Positions 1-10,648 of a DNA stretch of 64,000 nucleotides are shown piece by piece. The notes under the pieces were generated by a model. It saw only the letters and a list, made by a program, of their open reading frames with translations. It did not search any database and was not told the DNA's origin. Every line of letters starts with the position of its first letter. The stretch's first letter is position 1. The stretch is from positions 27,067,001 to 27,131,000 of the forward strand of contig NC_084891.1 of assembly GCF_958979055.1 (NCBI RefSeq), read 5' to 3'. The stretch comes from Alnus glutinosa. Taxonomy: Eukaryota > Streptophyta > Magnoliopsida > Fagales > Betulaceae. The position numbers were made by a program, and so were the translations under genes.

Positions 1-2672
1 TAATTGTAGACACAACTCCCATATAATTTTAATTACGTACATAACAGTTTTCTTATCATTATTATTTTAACTTTTTTCAAAAAACGATGAAATTATTGTT
101 GAGAAAAATATTAGGTCATTTTTTTTAAAAAAAATAAAAATAAACTATTACCTAGGTAAAGTTGAACAAAAATTATGTCAACGGTTATACAAAAATCATT
201 TTTCAATGTTATATACCATACAACTTTTTTTATTTTTTTTTTATTTTACTATAATAATGTGGCATTGTCAATTCAAAACATCATGTCAGTATAGTGAGAT
301 ATTAATGTGATATATAATATTATCCTTAATAATTATTATTTTTTTTTAAAAAAAAGAGTTCACATTTTGAGTCACCTAAAAGCTATTTTATAGCTAACTA
401 AGTCAAATGAAAATTAATTATTGATAAAATATTAATTAAATAATATAAAGTTATTGTTTTTATTTAAATAATTAAATAAAAAAGCATTAACAACTCTTTC
501 ACTTTTTCTAAAAAGCACAACTTATATACCGGTCTAATTTTCAGTGAAGAAATTTGAGAATTCCATAATAGCATGATCTAAGTGGTGGTTGGTTATTGGC
601 AGAATAACATAAGCTAATATGATGTCACAATGTTGCGCGGTCGAAACTCATGGTCGGACATTGTTCAAACGCGGGGAAGAATTGTGACCGGCATAATTGC
701 TCGATCAGACCAGCAGTCGGACTACGTCCAAACGCCGTCAGCTAGTTATCCTTGAAACACCAAGTCCGCTCAAATGAGACATTTATCCGTCTGAACACCG
801 CCTTCCTAAAAATTCAACTTGCACTAAAAGACTATATTTCCCCAGGGTCTATATAAACTTCATAGCTCATATTGCACAATATTTTACAGACCCTGAAGCT
901 ATTATTTTTGTGTTATTTTTATACCTTTTTACAATTTATGTAGTCACTCTTACGCTTCTCATTGATATTTGTTCAAACCACACAATCACAATAACAAACT
1001 TTCGACCACCAAAGTTTCAAGATACGAGAGGAAGCCTGATAGACGATTGCTTAGAATTTTGGAGTTATTGCGGTAGAGACAAACGCCTCGTTTGTTGGGG
1101 TGCAATTATAGTTTTGCTTGTTAAGTATAATTTATTGTAATTCATTCTCTATAGTGGATATGTTTCATGTGTTTAATTTATTTAATGCTTTAGTTTATTA
1201 TGGTAATATTGTGTGTGATTCTTCAATTCACCCTCCTTTAGGTAGTTGTTTAGGATCATTCGGCAAATTTCAACTTTGACCTAAAACGAAAATTACTTAA
1301 TTATCTGGCAGTAAATTAAGAAAAAGGCATGCAATTGCATGTATAGCCGATTGATTTGGCATGAACCATACCCTCTAACCGGAGGGTCCTTCAGATGGAA
1401 TAATATTATTACTTTTAAAAAGATTATATTATTAATTTTATCTAACACCAATTTGATGATAATCCAACCTCTCTCTTTCACAATGCTCGCGTGCTATCAG
1501 CTACTAATCAATTTGGCATCGAAAGCTCCAAAAAAATCGATTATGATAGAGCATCTTTATCATAATTATTATTATTATTATTATTATTTTGTTAAAATAT
1601 TTTTCAGAATGATTGAATAATCTTTGTTTTCGATAAAATTTAAAATAAATAAATAAAAGCATTTTTTCTTTTTCTTTTTCTTTTTTCTGTACTCCTAGTT
1701 ATAATAATTACTCTACCATTGGCTAACAGTCCGACAACACTTTTACTTGACTCTACTAGAAAAAAACTCCATTTAGGGAAACTGGGGGAAAGGACAAATT
1801 ACAAAAGAGAAAAGGCAATTGGACGTCAACTTTTATTCTTCATGCCAACACCATCCCAATCGGGTTCTATTTTTCCCAAACAGACTTGGGCTTGCCCGCC
1901 CACTTCCAATAGCCATAGCCCATAGGGTGCCAACAAGCCCGATCATGGTCCAATAAGAAATAATCTCTCTCTCTCTCTCTCTCCCCTACCAATAGGTCAC
2001 ATGGAAGGCCCACACTAGGAAAACCCTTGGAGCCGATTAGGAGAAAAAGAAAATTCTTTACTAGTTTTAGTCCATTGAATTGCATTTTTAGTTAGAAAAT
2101 TCCTCCGATTCAGTTATTAAATTGATGCGTCCTTAAAGTATGTAATTTATTTTCACGTACATTTTTAATAAGAACAATACTAGAAACCACAATTTTTATC
2201 TCACAATACTAACGTGACAGTTTCAACTAACTCTTAAATTAATTATTTTTTTAAAAAAAAAAAAATCTAAGGAATGGTTGGAATTGACACATTTGTATTG
2301 TAAAAAAAAAAAAAAATTGTGACATATATCATTACTTTTTTTTATAAAGCACATGATTCTCACTTGCATTTTTTTAATCGCATGCTAAGATGACAGATTC
2401 TTCGAACACAGTTTAATAGAAAACTTTGTTCTCAATTTTATATTTAAGGTTACCACCTTAAATCAAAATTGATGAAAAAACTGAAACTGTCTCAAATAAA
2501 TCAAGCAGATATTATAATTAGAGGCAATACATAATTTATTGAGCTTGGAGTACATACAAAGTTATTCTATGGTTTATGAATGACGGTAAATCATTTTATT
2601 TTGGATTAAAACATGCATCGACCAACTGAACATTTTGAAGAGAAGCGGTGTTGAGGGTCTGAATCCTTTTGA
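1..2672. other. Gene-free AT-rich spacer
   Basis: No coding region is recognised. The first 550 bases are A/T-rich with homopolymer runs. A less AT-rich block at about 590-900 ends in a TATA-like stretch (ctatataaa near 849) and could be an old LTR or promoter remnant, but I see no partner repeat. A (TC)n tract lies near 1964-1983, and a MITE-like inverted repeat at 2170-2340 is listed separately. Confidence 0.6.
2170..2340. repeat. Palindromic MITE, family A
   Basis: Two arms face each other around a poly-A centre. The left arm holds ctcacaatactaacgtgac then tttcaactaactcttaaatt; the right arm, complementary and degenerate, holds ggaatggttggaattgacac. The same arms occur, interrupted, at 28117-28193 and 31546-31640, so this is a dispersed family. 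No clean target-site duplication was found. Confidence 0.5.
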
Positions 2673-5600
2673 TCAAGTGAACCTTTTAAAGATAGATGGC
2701 TTTGAAGGCCGTTGTTGACTTCCCAGCCAGTGTTGCATATGGACTCCAATGGCATCCAAGTAGCAGCTACTCCTCCCATGTAAACCGACCACCTTGCCTT
2801 CTGTCGTGGTTGACGTGAAAAATGTTCCTATTTCCTCGCCAAACGGACCATACTTACCTCGACTGGTATAAAATGTCAGTGACCTTATAACTTTAGGCTG
2901 CTGATCACTGGTGATTGGACCATAATACCCAGATATGCAGATGAGTACTTCATGCGGGTACTCCAGTTTTACCTGCATAATAGTTTATAGGTTTGTATAT
3001 TTTCACAAACAGAAAGTATGCGGAAAACAGAGTGAAAGCAGAGTTGAGAGAGAGAGAGAGAGAGAGATATATGAGAAAGTTGGGTTGTATTCTCATTTTA
3101 ATTGAATCAGAAGATACATAATGTGTTTATATACTGTATGAAAAAGAATAACAGAATAACAGCTCATCTATACAGCTCATCAATCATCTATACAAACACG
3201 TGGGTTAATATTTCAGCCAGCACATGTAACTACTTCAACTGAACGTAAACTGCAAAACCCCCCCTCAAGATGAAGCATATATGTTAAGAAGATTCATCTT
3301 GGATAAAAGAGCAGAGAATGAAGACAAACATAAAGCTTTGGTAAAAATGTCGGCTAGCTGATTTCTGGAACTAACATGTAAAGTGTGAACTAAGCCCTTT
3401 TGAATCTGTTCTCTTACAAGATGGCAATCAAGTTCAATGTGTTTTGTTCGTTCATGATATACAGGGTTTGCAGCAATATGGAGAGCAGCTTGACTGTCAC
3501 AAAAGAGCAACGCTGCTTGAGAATGCGGGACTTGGAAATCTTGAAGCAATGAAGTGAGCCACATTAATTCACAACAAGTAGATGCCATGGATCGATATTC
3601 TGCCTCAGCTGAAGATCTAGACACTGTGTGCTGCTTCTTTGATTTCCATGAAATGAGAGAGTCACCAAGAAAGATACAAAAACCAGTTACGGATCGACGA
3701 GTGTCTGGACAAGCAGCCCAATCCGAGTCACAAAAGGATTTCAATCTCAAATCAGAAGTAGAAGGGAAAAACAAACCCTGGCTGGGGTTGGATTTGAGAT
3801 ATCTGAGAACTCTATATGCAGCATTCATATGAGATTGACAGGGTGCACTCATAAACTGACTTAAAGTTTGAACACAATAAGATAAATCTGGCCTTGTAAT
3901 AGTAAGATAAAGAAGACGTCCAACTAGTCTTCTATAGGTGGTAGGATCCGAAAGTAAAGGGCCATCAAGACGAGAGAATTTGGCATTTGGATCCATTGGA
4001 AACTTCACTGGTTTTGAAGCTAAAAGACCTGAATCTTCAAGAATTTCTAAGGCATATTTCCGTTGACAAACTGATATACCAAGAGAAGTCCTTGCAATTT
4101 CCAGCCCAAGGAAAAATTTAAGTATACCAAGGTCTTTTAATTTGAACTGAGCATTGAGAAGATTAGTGATGTCTGATATAGCATTCGAATCATTACTTGC
4201 TAAAACAATATCATCTACATACACCAACAATGCAATATAAGAAGAACCGACACTTCTTGTAAAAAGAGAATAATCAGAACGTGATTGAATGAAACCGTGA
4301 CTGAGCAAGGCAGTGGAGAACTTGGAAAACCACTGTCTAGAGGCCTGTTTTAAGCCATATAAAGACTTTTTCAAAAGACAAACTTGAGACCCCCCCTTGC
4401 TTGAATAACCAGGAGGCAAGCTCATGTACACTTCCTCATCCAAATCCCCATGGAGGAAGGCATTATTGACATCAAGTTGATGAAGATGCCACCCTTTAAC
4501 AGCAGCAATAGCCAACAAACATCTCACAGTAGTGAGTTTGGCAACGGGTGAAAACGTTTCATAGTAATCGACCCCTTCGGATTGAGTGTAACCCTTGGCT
4601 ACAAGACGGGCCTTGTATCTCTCGATAGAACCATCAGCCCTATGTTTGATTTTGAACACCCATTTACAACCAATGGTGTGTTTATCAGAAGGTAAATCAG
4701 TAAGAACCCAAGTATTATTCTGTTCAAGAGCTGAGATTTCAGCTTGCATGGCATCCCTCCAAAGAGGATCTTTGACAGCTTGGTGAAAAAATTTTGGTTC
4801 AACATGAGCAGAGACAGCCAAACTAAAGTGTTTATGAGTTGAAGAAAGCTTATCATAAGACAAAACAGTGGAGAGATCATAAGGAATACCTGAAGAACCA
4901 GCTGTCAATGGAACAGAAGATGATGGGAGAGAAGAGGCAGCAAGTTGACAATGATACTCTTGGAGATAACCGGGTTGGTGCCTAATACGAGTGGTTCTTC
5001 GAGGAGGAATATTAGGTACATGAGGTAGAGAAACACTAGGAATATTTGAAAGAGATGATACAATTGGAGAGGAAGTAGAATTATGAGAAATAGATTGTGG
5101 TGTTTGAAAAGATTCAATATCATTAGGATGGGAAAGAGGCAAAACAATGTTATCATTGGACTCATTATGTGGCAGAGATGATGATGAACAAGACATAGGA
5201 AAAGTATTTTCATGAAAAATGACATCACGAGATACAAATATAGACTTAGTGTTAAGATCATATAATTTGTATCCTTTGATGCCATAGGGATAGCCTAAGA
5301 AAATACAAGCTCTAGCTCGAGGATCAAACTTGGATCGATTTCTAGTTATAGTAGAAGCATAGCAAAGACAACCAAAAACACGAAGATGATTGTAAGGAGG
5401 TAAAACTGAATAAAGGGTTTCATAAGGAGATTTATTTGAAAGAAAGGGTGTAGGAATCCGATTGATAAGGTAAGTGGCAGTAAGGACACACTCACCCCAA
5501 AAATGATATGAAAGATTGGCTTGAAACCGAAGAGCTCTAGCCACATTAAGGAGATGTTGATGCTTACGCTCAACTATGGCATTTTGTTGTGGAGACTCAA

Positions 5601-8600
5601 CACAACTAAGTTGATGAATGACTCCATGAGAAGAATAAAAATCAACCATGTTAAATTCTGGACCATTATCAGATCTAACACATTTGATTTTAACATTGAA
5701 CTGAGTAAGAATAAGCTGAAAAAAATTCTGAATGATGATTCTGGTTTGAGATTTACTATGCATTAAGTATACCCATGTAAAACGAGTATAGTCATCCACA
5801 ATAGTAAGAAAAAATTGAGATCCATTGGTAGACTTAACAGAAAATGGACCCCATATATCACAGTGAATCAAATCAAAGGATTGTTTTGAAATTGAAGTGC
5901 TAACATGAAAAGGCAAACGATGTTGTTTAGCTAAAGGGCAAACTGAACAACATTTATTTGAAACAACATTACAATCAGGAATTATATGTTGCAAAAGTTT
6001 AATCCTAGAATCAGAAAGATGACCTAATCGAAAATGCCAAAGATTATTGGAATTGCTAGTAGAAACTTGAGCAGCACCTATGCTGGTAGAAACTGGAACA
6101 GCAATAGGTGGAGAAGGCTTCGGATTAGGTATCAACAAGAACAATCCGCCTCTTTCTCTACCCATGCCAATCGTCCTCCAACTTGACAGATGCTGGATGA
6201 AGCAAAAATCAGCCAAGAAAATTATGCAACAATGTAGAATTTTGAGTATTTTGCTTGCAGAAATCAAATTAAAAGAAAATGAAGGAACACAAAGAACATC
6301 TGTTAAGATGAGATGTTCAGTAATTCGAACTGTACCAATATGTGTGACTGAGGCAAAATTTCCATTAGGTAATCTAACAGATTTGGTAACAGTGGAAGTA
6401 ATAGAAGTAAAACAGGAGATAGAGCAAACCATATGATCGGTTGCTCCTGTGTCAATGATCCAAAGATTTGTGGATTTGATATGTGAAACATAGTTGACAG
6501 ATGATGAAGTAGAGAAAACAGAATGTTTACTATCTAAGCTCATGGAATCAAAATGAGTTATTTTTCTACCTGCCATGTCGGCGAACAGAGGATCCTGAGA
6601 TGCAACAGTGTGAACCGAAGGGATATCTTCTCCAGACTTCGGGTTGATCAAGGAAATCAGCTTCTCATACTGCTCATAAGTGAACAGCAGATGAGGAACA
6701 CCAGCTTCGGAAACTTGATTAGCAGAAGGAACATTTTTTCCTTTGTTAAACTTAAAACCCGGTGGAAAACCATGAATTCTGTAACACTTGTCGATTGTGT
6801 GACCGAGAACTCCACAGTGAGTGCACTTCGGCCTATCCTTTCGGATAAAATTGGTTTTAGATCCAGATGACTGATTTTGAGGTGTAGTGATCATCATCGC
6901 AGCAGTATTATGATTCAATGAACTAACAAGTGGAACAATCTGCCTCTGTCGTTCCTCTTGAAGGACTAGAGAAAAAACTTTGTTTATAGGAGGCATAGGG
7001 TCAAGTAACAAGATTTGACCACGAATATGTGAAAAACTTTCATTTAAACCCATCAAAAAACGAGAAATATACTCATGTTCACGATAATCAGTAAGAATCT
7101 TCACAGAACCACATGAACATGGAGGAAGAGGTTGGTAATTGATGAGTTCATCCCAAAGTCCTTTAAGAACAGTGAAGTAATTACTCACAGAGAGGTTTTC
7201 TTGAGATAAGGCAGAAATCGTCTGTTGAAGTTGGAAGATCCTCGGTCCATTCTTTTGAGAGAATCGATCTTTGAGATCATTCCACATATCTTCAGCAGAA
7301 TCAATGTAGATAATACTCGCTGCTATTTCTTTCGAAACTGAGCTAAGAATCCATGAAAGGATCATATTGTTGCATCTATACCATGACAGACTTTGATCAG
7401 ATGAAGCATCCGGTTTGGGCAAGGTTCCATCAATGAAATGGATCTTGTTCTTCGCAATTAAGGCCATCTTCATCGATCTGCTCCAGGTATTATAATTGTC
7501 TCCAACTAGTTGTTGAGAGACCAGATTGAAACTAGGGCTATCGCCATGATGCAAGTAGAAAGGACTTGATACATCTACAATTGAATTTGCAGATTGAGAC
7601 GTCATGGAATCCATGAGAGAAATAGTGAGAATAGAAGAAATCAGAAAGCAACGATTTATTGCTCTGATACCATTTCACAAACAGAAAGTATGCGGAAAAC
7701 AGAGTGAAAGCAGAGTTGAGAGAGAGAGAGAGAGAGAGATATGAGAAAGTTGGGTTGTATTCTCATTTTAATTGAATCAGAAGATACATAATGTGTTTAT
7801 ATACTGTATGAAAAAGAATAACAGAATAACAGCTCATCTATACAGCTCATCAATCATCTATACAAACACGTGGGTTAATATTTCAGCCAGCACATGTAAC
7901 TACTTCAACTGAACGTAAACTGCAAAATACGTTAGAATCACGTGTCAGTTTAGTAGACTGGTTTAGAGAAAAAATAAATATATTAACTCAGTTTGGAGGA
8001 AAACTTTATTGATAATCAACGGATATTTTGAAATGGTATTTGATAATTAGAAGTACCCGATGTGTGTCGGTTCCTCCATTACCCCCATGCTTAATGGACC
8101 AAACAGCTTGTCCATTTCTGTCATACTCAATCTGGATAGAGCAAATGGCTTCTGCAACTCTTGTGACATAAATCTGTTTGATCCCAGAAAAAACTCCATC
8201 ATCCCATGGTCTCCCTCCGTCTCCTCCCCATGGACCTGGTCCACATGGAGCTGGTTCTTTTATCACACCAAAGGCAACCTGGAAAAAAGTTGAAATCTTT
8301 TGGTAAATAAAACCCTTCATACAATGTTTTTCCTTGCTAGAATGCAGAAAATGGTTACATATTTATTACCTCTTCAAATGGTCCTTTATTTGTTAATACA
8401 AGTTTGTTTGACCACTGCGGATTATCTACCTCAGAAATAGGGGGTTCGTAAGGAATGACGGCATTGGAAGGAGAATGATCCACAGCCACAGCCACAGGAG
8501 TTACTTTCCCTTCTATAACATGTACCCCTAGAGCATCTACGAATAAACCCTTCCTCCCATGGATTCCGACAATCTTTCCTTCCTTCAATCTGGTGGTGAA

Positions 8601-9696
8601 GCTGGATCCTTGTTCTTCTCCATATGGTCCATACTTCCCTTTATTGGTGTAGAAAGTGAGTGACTTGATAACATTAGGCCCCATGTACATTAGAGGGCCA
8701 TAGGAGCCTACTATATGAGTCAAGATTTCAGATGGATAATCAAAGACTATCTGCAGAAAATGCACAAAAGATCGATGCTAGTGAATTTTGATGTCCAATG
8801 ATATATAATAGGTACCAAAGATATAACTAAACTTCTATATGAAATTAAAGAGCTCGATTAATTCACCTTTTCATTCTTATATCCTCCAGTGCCCCCATAT
8901 TTGCTTCCCCACATGCCATCCCCATTGCAATCATACAGAACTCTTATCCATACAATTCCAACAATATTGCGCGACATATTAATCTGTTTAATGCCTGTAT
9001 ACATTCCATCATCAAACACACTCCCGCCAGAACCACCCCACGGCCCATATGTTACCGCGCCATCAACTTTCGAGGGCACCTTCTCAATACTAGGCATCTG
9101 AAATGAACCTTAATTATAATCTAAGTTCTTCTTGTGTGGAACATATAAATTACAGCGAGAAAAAAGAAATGTAATAGAGATGGCTCACCTTTTCCTTAGT
9201 TCCCAAATCGCTGGTTTCTGGAATAGAAATTTCCCTAGAAACTTTTCTCTGTAGGGGGTTGCCGAGATCATCCTTTTGTCTTACGGCAAGAACTATATCG
9301 AAGCTTTCACCTATAGTCCCTTGTATTACAGAGTAGCCAACCTTCTCAGTCCCATTAGCAGCAACATACTTTTGCGAATGATTAGACAAAGCTTTGGACG
9401 GATTCTCTTTCTCAATCGGTTTCAAATAAACTCCAATTGCATCAAGATACCAACGACACTTGCCATGGAACCCAACAATCTTTCCCCCAGTCATTGGGAA
9501 TGAGAAACATGTCCCTTGTTCAAAACCAAATGGTCCATATGTTCTCATGTTGCTCTCAAAAGTCAGTGATCGAACAAAGACCGGCCCCCATTCGTTTAAG
9601 CTACCATAGTGTCCATGTATTGAAGTTAAGAACTCATCCGGGTAATCAAGCTTGACCTGCAAAGTGTAAATCCTTGTGAACCAGTTGGACAAAAAT

Positions 9697-9736
<40 letters not shown>

Positions 9737-10648
9737 CTTTTAGCACAAAAAAGAAAAAAAGAAAGAAATAAGTATTAACAAACAACTCTAGATACAAAAT
9801 ACTCACAAAACACTCAAATTTATTTTCATCTTTATGTCACATTTAAACACTTTTTCAATCAAAAAGCAAAAAAAGGGGCTCCAAAAAGTTTTCCCAAACA
9901 AACGCTCGTTTGTTTCGGTAGTAATTCCTCTAATGTCAAATTAAGATTTTGAATGGTAGATTAGTAGATAAGAAAAAGAAAAAGAAACAAAATAAAATAT
10001 TAATCACAAATGAGATATTGTTACATAATAAACTCAATCACATGTGATCAATTATTAACTAAACGTTAACTTAAGCTTATGAGATAAATGATAATTTAAC
10101 ATCGTACATATCATAATAAATGTCTTGAATTCGAACCATAACTCAACATTTTACCTTCCATTTCGGTTAAATACTCTACATGTTGAATCTTACTTGTTGA
10201 ATGATAGTTTGAACTAAGACGTGAGGGAGAACATTAAAGTATTAATTAAATGGTAAAATGATCATAATCAAACCTATGATAAATTCAATATTGTTAAAGG
10301 GCAGGAAAGTGATTAAAACAAGGGCACTATGATTATTAACCTTGTCTGTTTTGTCGCCTCCATTTCCACCATGCTTGTCAGACCAAATCGAGGTCCCTTT
10401 CTTGTCGTACTCAATCTGGATGGAGTCGATGCCTGCTCCGTGAGTTATTACCAATTGCCTCACTGTTGAGTAAACTCCGTCGTCCCAACGCAACCCTTGC
10501 TGAGCTCCCCACGGCCCAACTGATATGGGTTTCTTCGTGGAAGCCTCCGAGCTCTGTTGCAACAACATCCAATCCCAACCGATTAGCCAACTTTCCTGAA
10601 CTCAAAACAGAAACAATATACCATAAAAGCATGATCATTACATACCAT
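2673..10648 (-). CDS. Jacalin-related lectin with three jacalin domains, interrupted by a copia element in its last intron
   Basis: Predicted exons (minus strand): 10648-10646 (ATG only), 10553-10341, 9656-9189, 9097-8867, 8750-8370, 8278-8057 and 2972-2673, giving 605 residues. All junctions are GT-AG and phase 0. Each jacalin beta-prism domain is built from two exons: the first half carries GPWG and WDDG or FDDG motifs (GPWG at residues 14, about 246 and about 447), and the second half starts (I/V)VKLDYP-like and ends in a DAIGV or DALGV motif. Family members bind mannose or other sugars and are mostly cytosolic or nuclear; the ligand is not predictable here. The start is chosen because GAAAAATG is followed at once by GTATGT, and splicing to AGCTCGG gives MSSEAS, a layout I believe is usual for this family; an in-frame ATG at 10568 is the alternative. 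The last intron is 5,084 bp, of which 4,927 bp is a sense-oriented copia element, so domain 3 is the half at risk if transcripts end in the LTR. The best match I recall is At1g19715. Confidence 0.85.
3001..3257 (-). repeat. 3' LTR of the copia element
   Basis: This 257-bp direct repeat matches 7673-7927. It starts tttcacaaac and ends ctgcaaaa on the plus strand, and contains an (AG)n run of about 20 bases. Compared with the other LTR it has one extra AT after that run. On the element strand it is the downstream LTR and would supply the polyadenylation signal. Confidence 0.92.
3258..3268 (-). other. Polypurine tract of the copia element
   Basis: Seven consecutive C on the plus strand (G on the element strand, preceded by GA) lie directly inside the 3' LTR, where plus-strand DNA synthesis is primed. 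The gag-pol stop codon at 3265-3267 abuts the G run, so there is no untranslated spacer. Confidence 0.75.
3265..7614 (-). CDS. Copia gag-pol polyprotein, uninterrupted
   Basis: One open frame of 1,449 residues encodes all functions needed for copy-and-paste retrotransposition. In order: gag (about 25-220); a CCHC zinc knuckle at 264-277 (CTHC to DKC); aspartic protease with DTGA at 388-391; the HHCC zinc-binding region before integrase (about 527-559); an integrase core with D586, D649 and a Glu in VERKH at 682; reverse transcriptase (about 965-1210) with YVDD at 1132-1135; and RNase H (about 1290-1430) with CDSDWA and SSAEAEY motifs. The order protease-integrase-RT-RNase H is that of Ty1/copia (Pseudoviridae). 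No stop or frameshift is present, so the element may still be able to move. Gag and pol share one frame. It starts at the first ATG after the 5' LTR leader. Confidence 0.95.
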   Translation of the reverse strand: MDSMTSQSANSIVDVSSPFYLHHGDSPSFNLVSQQLVGDNYNTWSRSMKMALIAKNKIHFIDGTLPKPDASSDQSLSWYRCNNMILSWILSSVSKEIAASIIYIDSAEDMWNDLKDRFSQKNGPRIFQLQQTISALSQENLSVSNYFTVLKGLWDELINYQPLPPCSCGSVKILTDYREHEYISRFLMGLNESFSHIRGQILLLDPMPPINKVFSLVLQEERQRQIVPLVSSLNHNTAAMMITTPQNQSSGSKTNFIRKDRPKCTHCGVLGHTIDKCYRIHGFPPGFKFNKGKNVPSANQVSEAGVPHLLFTYEQYEKLISLINPKSGEDIPSVHTVASQDPLFADMAGRKITHFDSMSLDSKHSVFSTSSSVNYVSHIKSTNLWIIDTGATDHMVCSISCFTSITSTVTKSVRLPNGNFASVTHIGTVRITEHLILTDVLCVPSFSFNLISASKILKILHCCIIFLADFCFIQHLSSWRTIGMGRERGGLFLLIPNPKPSPPIAVPVSTSIGAAQVSTSNSNNLWHFRLGHLSDSRIKLLQHIIPDCNVVSNKCCSVCPLAKQHRLPFHVSTSISKQSFDLIHCDIWGPFSVKSTNGSQFFLTIVDDYTRFTWVYLMHSKSQTRIIIQNFFQLILTQFNVKIKCVRSDNGPEFNMVDFYSSHGVIHQLSCVESPQQNAIVERKHQHLLNVARALRFQANLSYHFWGECVLTATYLINRIPTPFLSNKSPYETLYSVLPPYNHLRVFGCLCYASTITRNRSKFDPRARACIFLGYPYGIKGYKLYDLNTKSIFVSRDVIFHENTFPMSCSSSSLPHNESNDNIVLPLSHPNDIESFQTPQSISHNSTSSPIVSSLSNIPSVSLPHVPNIPPRRTTRIRHQPGYLQEYHCQLAASSLPSSSVPLTAGSSGIPYDLSTVLSYDKLSSTHKHFSLAVSAHVEPKFFHQAVKDPLWRDAMQAEISALEQNNTWVLTDLPSDKHTIGCKWVFKIKHRADGSIERYKARLVAKGYTQSEGVDYYETFSPVAKLTTVRCLLAIAAVKGWHLHQLDVNNAFLHGDLDEEVYMSLPPGYSSKGGSQVCLLKKSLYGLKQASRQWFSKFSTALLSHGFIQSRSDYSLFTRSVGSSYIALLVYVDDIVLASNDSNAISDITNLLNAQFKLKDLGILKFFLGLEIARTSLGISVCQRKYALEILEDSGLLASKPVKFPMDPNAKFSRLDGPLLSDPTTYRRLVGRLLYLTITRPDLSYCVQTLSQFMSAPCQSHMNAAYRVLRYLKSNPSQGLFFPSTSDLRLKSFCDSDWAACPDTRRSVTGFCIFLGDSLISWKSKKQHTVSRSSAEAEYRSMASTCCELMWLTSLLQDFQVPHSQAALLFCDSQAALHIAANPVYHERTKHIELDCHLVREQIQKGLVHTLHVSSRNQLADIFTKALCLSSFSALLSKMNLLNIYASS
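7661..7672 (-). other. tRNA primer-binding site of the copia element
   Basis: On the element strand the sequence directly inside the 5' LTR reads TGGTATCAGAGC, the usual plant copia site complementary to the 3' end of initiator tRNA-Met. It fixes the inner LTR border at 7673 and the element orientation. Confidence 0.88.
7673..7927 (-). repeat. 5' LTR of the copia element
   Basis: This 255-bp direct repeat matches 3001-3257 except for a missing AT dinucleotide. It would carry the element's promoter, reading in the same direction as the lectin gene and towards its last exon. Confidence 0.92.
9699..9734. repeat. Poly-T run in a lectin intron
   Basis: An uninterrupted run of 36 T lies in the intron between exons 2 and 3 of the lectin gene (9657-10340). 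It could be a poly-A tail of an old minus-strand retroposon, but no body is recognised. Confidence 0.8.

Larger units (their letters stand above)
3001..7927 (-). mobile_element. Full-length Ty1/copia LTR retrotransposon
   Basis: A 4,927-bp element lies inside the last intron of the lectin gene, in the same orientation. It has two LTRs (3001-3257 and 7673-7927), a primer-binding site directly inside the 5' LTR (7661-7672), a single gag-pol frame (3265-7614) and a C-rich (G-rich on the element strand) polypurine tract at 3258-3264 next to the stop codon. The two LTRs look identical apart from one extra AT dinucleotide, so insertion is recent. The LTR ends are not the canonical TG...CA and the flanks TATAT and TACGT are not a clear duplication. 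Confidence 0.93.

Noticed and set aside
910-1140. Open frame of 76 codons with a hydrophobic start
   Set aside because: It begins with GTG, has no family resemblance and lies in AT-rich spacer; likely chance.
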